This document shows positions 25,241-28,755 of a stretch of 28,755 nt of DNA, piece after piece. The DNA comes from Euplotes aediculatus (Eukaryota > Ciliophora > Spirotrichea > Euplotida > Euplotidae): positions 1 to 28,755 of the forward strand of contig JAQGFW010003750.1 in NCBI GenBank assembly GCA_030463445.1, in the 5' to 3' direction. The position numbers and the translations under genes are program-made. How positions within the stretch are numbered: the first letter of the stretch is position 1; every line of letters starts with the position of its first letter. The notes beneath the pieces were generated by a model that was given only the letters and a program-made list of their open reading frames with translations, had not been told where the DNA came from and searched no databases.

Positions 25241-26077
25241 TTATTGTTCCTCCAGCAGTTCCTTCAATTGTAAAATATCAAACAGATTTCCCGGATCAGG
25301 AACATAGGATGATTTCAGCAATTGCTGTTCTATTGAATAGAGGCTGTTGGCATTGTCACGGGAATAGGTTAGCTGGTGGTAAACAGGCGCATATTTGGCC
25401 GATAAACGGATGGGGTTTCCATTGTTGGAGGCAATCCGGATATAACGGGTATCTGTTTGCTGTACGGGTAATTTTTTCAGGGCAGGGTTCAGGAACTGGC
25501 TGACCAGTTGCTGCTGCCAGTTGGATGCCGACAGTTCCATAGGTTGCCGGTTGGATTTTACCCTGGCATATTCAGGTTCCCTTGGATAGCGGTTTTTTCC
25601 TGCCCGCACAAAATTTTCCTGTTGATTCTGTTCTGTTACCTCAGCATATTCGGGGCCGGCTGGCACAGTAACGGTATTGGATGGATCAGGTGTTGCAGGA
25701 CTTGTTTCCTGCTTGTTGCTGGTCAGCGGAATGGTGGAGGTGGCCATTTCATCAGCTCCCTGAAAAGGAGAGGACCAAAGGAACCAGGCAATAACGCCAA
25801 TAATGGCGGCAGCTGCTCCATATCTGATCAGGTAAGGGGAAAGTGTTCGAACAGGCACATCGCCTCTTTGAAAAGCAGGTTTCGATGCCGGGTCCGCAAT
25901 CTGTTCAGCGATGGCAGACCAGGAGCCGGATGGAGGTGCTGCCTCCCAGTTTTCCAGTTTGCGCGATACCCTTTTTTCAGCGTTCCATTCATTCATCTCA
26001 CGGGAAATAACCTCCCAGGCACCGGCTGGAGGACTTGCTTCCCATTGATTCATTTTATGACTGAGTGGATCCCTCAT
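25241..26077 (-). CDS. Anti-sigma-factor-like membrane protein with duplicated WEAxPPxGxW motif
   Basis: A 278-residue single-pass membrane protein encoded directly after an ECF sigma gene with a 4-base start/stop overlap, which is the usual place for the cognate anti-sigma factor. The N-terminal cytoplasmic part (~85 residues) carries two copies of a motif exactly 32 residues apart: WEASPPAGAWEVI (12-24) and WEAAPPSGSWSAI (44-56). One hydrophobic segment follows at ~88-103 (GAAAAIIGVIAWFLW). The C-terminal ~170 residues, presumably periplasmic, are polar and Gln/Asn/Pro-rich with no recognised domain. No classical zinc-binding HxxxCxxC motif is present. The anti-sigma role rests on context and layout. 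Confidence 0.7.
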   Translation of the reverse strand: MRDPLSHKMNQWEASPPAGAWEVISREMNEWNAEKRVSRKLENWEAAPPSGSWSAIAEQIADPASKPAFQRGDVPVRTLSPYLIRYGAAAAIIGVIAWFLWSSPFQGADEMATSTIPLTSNKQETSPATPDPSNTVTVPAGPEYAEVTEQNQQENFVRAGKNRYPREPEYARVKSNRQPMELSASNWQQQLVSQFLNPALKKLPVQQTDTRYIRIASNNGNPIRLSAKYAPVYHQLTYSRDNANSLYSIEQQLLKSSYVPDPGNLFDILQLKELLEEQ

Positions 26078-26625
26078 CGGTTGGCTTGTTTACGTTGTTC
26101 ACCTAAAAATTCAGCAACCTTTTTTTGCAAAATAGATTTTGCTCTGGCCAGTTGTGATTTACTTGTTCCTTCACTTATTGATAAAAGTTCCCCGATTTCC
26201 TTGTGCGAGTACCCTTCAATTACATAGAGGTTGAAGACTGCCCGATAGCCCGGAGAAAGTTCCTGAACCAATTGAATGATATCCCTTTCTGCAAGTTGGT
26301 CCAATACGGAAACCGAAGCATCTTCAATGCCTCGTTCCTCCTGTTCTGAAATACTGTTCAGATGAACTTTCCTACGATATTGCTCAATGGATGTATTGAC
26401 AAAAATCCGACGCATCCACCCTTCAAACGACCCTTCATGCCGGTATTTTTCAAGGTTGCGGAACACTTTAATAAATCCTTCCTGCAGCAAATCCTGTGCA
26501 TCATCGTTATTTCCCGCATACCGGAGACATACCGCATACATTTTCGGTGCATACTTCTGATAAAGGGCCTCCTGAATTTTGGAGTCACCTGCAATACTTC
26601 CTTTGATTAAGTCGCTATCGTTCAT
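26074..26625 (-). CDS. ECF-type RNA polymerase sigma factor
   Basis: A 183-residue sigma-70 family protein with only regions 2 and 4, as in ECF factors. Region 2: LYQKYAPKMYAVCLRYAGNN, DAQDLLQEGFIKVFRNLEKY, GSFEGWMRRIFVNTSIEQYR. Region 4: LSPGYRAVFNLYVIEGYSHK and the helix-turn-helix EIGELLSISEGTSKSQLARA. It redirects RNA polymerase to a small regulon under a signal passed by its anti-sigma factor, probably the next gene. It overlaps rdgB upstream by 4 bases and the anti-sigma-like gene downstream by 4 bases. Sigma factors of this kind often drive their own operon; no target promoter can be picked out here. Confidence 0.94.
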   Translation of the reverse strand: MNDSDLIKGSIAGDSKIQEALYQKYAPKMYAVCLRYAGNNDDAQDLLQEGFIKVFRNLEKYRHEGSFEGWMRRIFVNTSIEQYRRKVHLNSISEQEERGIEDASVSVLDQLAERDIIQLVQELSPGYRAVFNLYVIEGYSHKEIGELLSISEGTSKSQLARAKSILQKKVAEFLGEQRKQANR

Positions 26626-27209
26626 AGTTTGGTTGCCTCCAATAATAAAAAATCCACCAGTTTGTCGGTGGCTTTTCGCCTGTGACTGTAGTGTTGTTTT
26701 TCTTCCAGCGACATATCGGCGAAACAGTTCTCCGAGCCATCGGGAATGAAAACCGGGTCGTATCCGAATCCCTGGTTACCGCTGGGATTTTTGCTGATTT
26801 GACCTTCGCAGATTCCTTCGAACTGGTATTCCTTCCCATTTAAAATTAAGGAAATGACGGTTCTGAACCGGGCCCTTCGATCATTTTCATGCTGAAGCTC
26901 CTGCAGAAGTTTACTGATATTCTCTTTTGCCCCGGCTGTTGGTCCGGCATAACGGGCGGTATGAACTCCCGGAGTTCCGTTTAGTGCCACCACCTCCAGC
27001 CCAGTGTCCTCACTGAAACAGGGCAAACCGGTAAGTGAATAAATAACCCTTGATTTTTCGCGGGCATTTTCTTCCAGTGTTTCATATGGTTCCGGAATAT
27101 CCTGCTCAATGCCAGCTTCCCGAAGTGTTTTCAACTGGATGGAGGTAGGCAGTAATGGTAGGATCTCAGCAATCTTGTGGAGGTTATTAGTCGCAAATAT
27201 TAATTCCAT
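26622..27209 (-). CDS. rdgB: XTP/dITP (non-canonical purine NTP) pyrophosphatase
   Basis: Hydrolyses XTP, dITP and ITP to monophosphates, keeping deaminated purines out of nucleic acids. I place the start at ATG 27209, giving 195 residues, because MELIFATNNLHKIAEI matches the family's N-terminal substrate-binding motif; the frame extends upstream to 27260 without family similarity. Other marks: FSEDTGLEVVALNG, GVHTARYAG, GNQGFGYDPVFIPDG and the closing YSHRRKA. It lies 11 bases after the unknown protein gene and overlaps the sigma gene by 4 bases. Confidence 0.95.
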   Translation of the reverse strand: MELIFATNNLHKIAEILPLLPTSIQLKTLREAGIEQDIPEPYETLEENAREKSRVIYSLTGLPCFSEDTGLEVVALNGTPGVHTARYAGPTAGAKENISKLLQELQHENDRRARFRTVISLILNGKEYQFEGICEGQISKNPSGNQGFGYDPVFIPDGSENCFADMSLEEKQHYSHRRKATDKLVDFLLLEATKL

Positions 27210-27220
27210 AATGTTTTGTT

Positions 27221-27790
27221 TCAGGATGCGATGCCCAACATGGTTTTCAGGCCTTCCCATAATTGCCGTTTAAGTGGTTTTATGACCTCCGTTTGCTGAT
27301 TCAGTTCTTCCAGTGCTGGTCCGGCCATAAAATAAATGCCCTGCACAAGCTGTGGCAATAAGACAGGAAGTTCCTGGGGAAATCCTGCAACAGCGGGGAT
27401 CTGTCCAAAGGAAAGAACAAGTTTCGGTACTAACTCTTTGCGGAACTGTTCCATGCCGGGGTTTTGTCGGGCCAGATTGACAATGGCCACATCGGCAATG
27501 GTTAACTGACAGGCTTTCAGCACGGAACTCAAGAATTCAAGTGCGGTATCAGCAATGTGAACAGTATCCGGATAAGCCACCATTATAAGGAGATTCCTGT
27601 TATTGGTACCCAGGTAGTCAATAGGTTTGCCAGGATGCGTTTTCGTAGTCTCCTGCTTTTCTGCTATTGCAGCCGGCTCATGCTGCTGAATAGCTTCCGG
27701 CTGCCTGACGAAATCTGCAGTAAGCACCAGGCTTTCCGGATAAAAATCCGCTATCTGGTGCCGGGAAAGACGAATAGTGTTTAAAGACAT
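27221..27790 (-). CDS. Conserved-looking protein of unknown function, first gene of the rdgB-sigma run
   Basis: I do not recognise a named family for this 189-residue soluble protein. The N-terminal ~60 residues are polar and look like a linker. The rest looks like an alpha/beta domain: NLLIMVAYPDTVHIADTALE, FLSSVLKACQLTIADVAIVN, VPKLVLSFGQIP and LKRQLWEGLKTML. The 'PKLVLSFG' strand after an AIVNLA strand is vaguely like uracil-DNA-glycosylase or polymerase III psi folds, but too weak to name. It starts at ATG 27790, divergent from ilvE (101 bases between the two start codons), and precedes rdgB by 11 bases. Confidence 0.72.
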   Translation of the reverse strand: MSLNTIRLSRHQIADFYPESLVLTADFVRQPEAIQQHEPAAIAEKQETTKTHPGKPIDYLGTNNRNLLIMVAYPDTVHIADTALEFLSSVLKACQLTIADVAIVNLARQNPGMEQFRKELVPKLVLSFGQIPAVAGFPQELPVLLPQLVQGIYFMAGPALEELNQQTEVIKPLKRQLWEGLKTMLGIAS

Positions 27791-27811
27791 GAAAGCTTGC
27801 GGAATTTTTCA

Positions 27812-27825
27812 CTAACAATTGTTAG
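27812..27825. promoter_or_regulatory. Perfect 14-bp palindrome between the rdgB run and ilvE
   Basis: CTAACAATTGTTAG is an exact palindrome in the 101-base divergent gap, about 18 bases upstream of the ilvE -33 element and 22 bases before the minus-strand ATG. Its place and symmetry suit a dimeric regulator's operator serving one or both directions. The regulator is unknown. Confidence 0.5.
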
Positions 27826-27842
27826 CAATTTTGGCCGGATGG

Positions 27843-27874
27843 TTTGGCCACCCAGCAAAATCATTGTTTCTTTG
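27843..27874 (+). promoter_or_regulatory. Bacteroidetes-type promoter of ilvE
   Basis: TTTG at 27843-27846 and TTTCTTTG at 27867-27874 are separated by 20 bases, fitting TTTG-N19-21-TAnnTTTG with a single mismatch in the -7 box. The ilvE ATG at 27892 is 17 bases downstream. Confidence 0.5.
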
Positions 27875-27891
27875 CAGCAAATGTACCAAAT

Positions 27892-28755
27892 ATGATTGCA
27901 GCATTTGATATACCGGTTACGAAAGTTGACCGGAGCAGACTGAGTGATACCCCTTTGGAAAACCTCCCGTTTGGCCGAATCTTTACAGATCATATGCTGG
28001 AAGCGGAATATGCAGATGGTGAATGGAAATCTGTGGAGATCAAACCTTACCAGCCCCTGAGCCTGGACCCTTCCCTGGCAGCCCTGCATTATGGACAGGC
28101 CATTTTTGAAGGTATCAAGGCCTACCGGGATGAAGAAGGAAATGCGTTTATTTTCCGTCCTTTTGACAACTTTAAACGCTTCAACACCTCTGCTGCCCGG
28201 ATGAATATGCCGGAAGTGCCGGAGGAAATCTTTATGGAAGGAATGCGTAAATTGATTGCGCTGGACAAAAACTGGATTCCTGCTATCAAGGAACATTCTT
28301 TGTACGTCCGTCCTTTTATGTTCGCCAGTGATTCCATGCTGGGGGTTCGTCCTTCCGCTACCTATAAGTTTTTGATTATTCTGAGTCCCTCGGGGCCCTA
28401 TTTTGCTGCGCCCATGAAGATTCTTGTGGAGGAGCACTATACCCGTGCCGCACCAGGTGGTGTTGGCTTTGCTAAAAATGCCGGGAATTACGGAGGCAGT
28501 ATGCTGGCGGTTACGGAAGCGCAGAAGCAGGGCTACGACCAGGTTCTCTGGACCGATGCGTTTGAACACAAATGGCTGCAGGAAGTGGGAATGATGAATG
28601 TGTTCTTTATCATTAACGGGGTTGCGATTACTCCATCTCTGGAGGAGGGCACCATTTTACACGGGGTAACCCGCGACAGTGTAATGGTGGTATTAAAAGA
28701 GATGGGATTCCCGGTGGAAGAACGCCGCATTAATATTGATGAATTGCTGGCCGCC
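27892..28755 (+). CDS. ilvE: Branched-chain amino acid aminotransferase (3' partial)
   Basis: A PLP enzyme that interconverts leucine, isoleucine and valine with their 2-keto acids, using glutamate/2-oxoglutarate. 288 codons are visible and the frame runs off the window; the family has about 355 residues, so roughly 65 are missing. It is the type II (BCAT-like) form: FGRIFTDHMLEAEY and LSLDPSLAALHYGQAIFEGI at the start, LYVRPFMFASDSMLGVRPS, and GVGFAKNAGNYGGSM with the likely PLP-binding Lys195. LWTDAFEHKWLQEVGMMNVF follows, an EvGtmNiF-like site. It has a fair promoter with a palindrome upstream. Confidence 0.96.
   Translation, partial: MIAAFDIPVTKVDRSRLSDTPLENLPFGRIFTDHMLEAEYADGEWKSVEIKPYQPLSLDPSLAALHYGQAIFEGIKAYRDEEGNAFIFRPFDNFKRFNTSAARMNMPEVPEEIFMEGMRKLIALDKNWIPAIKEHSLYVRPFMFASDSMLGVRPSATYKFLIILSPSGPYFAAPMKILVEEHYTRAAPGGVGFAKNAGNYGGSMLAVTEAQKQGYDQVLWTDAFEHKWLQEVGMMNVFFIINGVAITPSLEEGTILHGVTRDSVMVVLKEMGFPVEERRINIDELLAA

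Noticed and set aside
25508-26227. 239-codon open frame on the plus strand
   Set aside because: It runs opposite the anti-sigma-like and sigma genes; Cys/Trp/Arg-rich with no family features.
27781-28569. 262-codon open frame on the minus strand
   Set aside because: It lies opposite ilvE, whose family identity is certain; the antisense frame has no domain and an unlikely composition.

Overview
The window looks like chromosomal DNA of a Bacteroidetes bacterium, most likely a Chitinophagaceae-type organism. The evidence is: promoters of the Bacteroidetes TTTG-N19-21-TAnnTTTG form upstream of several genes; a type III glutamine synthetase; a GLPGLI/DUF4412-like periplasmic protein; a small secreted protein and an ECF sigma/anti-sigma pair of Bacteroidetes style; few Shine-Dalgarno sequences; and a moderate GC content. 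I found no tRNA, rRNA, CRISPR array, insertion sequence or prophage. Two genes are cut by the window edges: ligD at the left and ilvE at the right.

Layout. (1) 1-5143, plus strand: NHEJ repair genes ligD and ku, then a tight group of VOC protein, RibD/DHFR-like reductase, rifampin ADP-ribosyltransferase (arr), an 86-aa membrane protein and a NudK-type Nudix hydrolase. (2) 5144-5407: an intergenic stretch with two kinds of tandemly iterated motif and a strong bidirectional terminator. (3) 5408-8982, minus strand: glutamine synthetase III and a multi-pass membrane protein. (4) 9038-11072: two glycosyltransferase-like genes meeting tail to tail with a 20-bp overlap. (5) 11175-20335, plus strand: purL, a PAS/histidine-kinase-like gene whose ATP-binding domain looks degenerate, hldD, proC, a very small gene ending in a terminator, pyrG and yidC. 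(6) 20382-24793: a GLPGLI-like periplasmic protein, a repeat-rich spacer with a heptamer microsatellite, a small secreted protein on the minus strand, a TPR protein, and an overlapping pair comA-aroE. (7) 24798-27790, minus strand: a compact five-gene run (unknown protein, rdgB, ECF sigma, anti-sigma-like protein, thioesterase). (8) 27892-end: ilvE, divergent from that run, with a perfect 14-bp palindrome between them.

Most genes are core metabolism (purine and CTP synthesis, glutamine, proline, shikimate, branched-chain amino acids) or envelope assembly (heptose epimerase, glycosyltransferases, YidC). The parts that go beyond a plain core region are the NHEJ/Arr/Nudix neighbourhood, the likely pseudokinase after purL, the iterated motifs at 5157-5349, a possible attenuator before pyrG, and the sigma/anti-sigma run with its duplicated WEAxPPxGxW motif. 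I see no strong candidate for a wholly new system; these are the leads I would follow.
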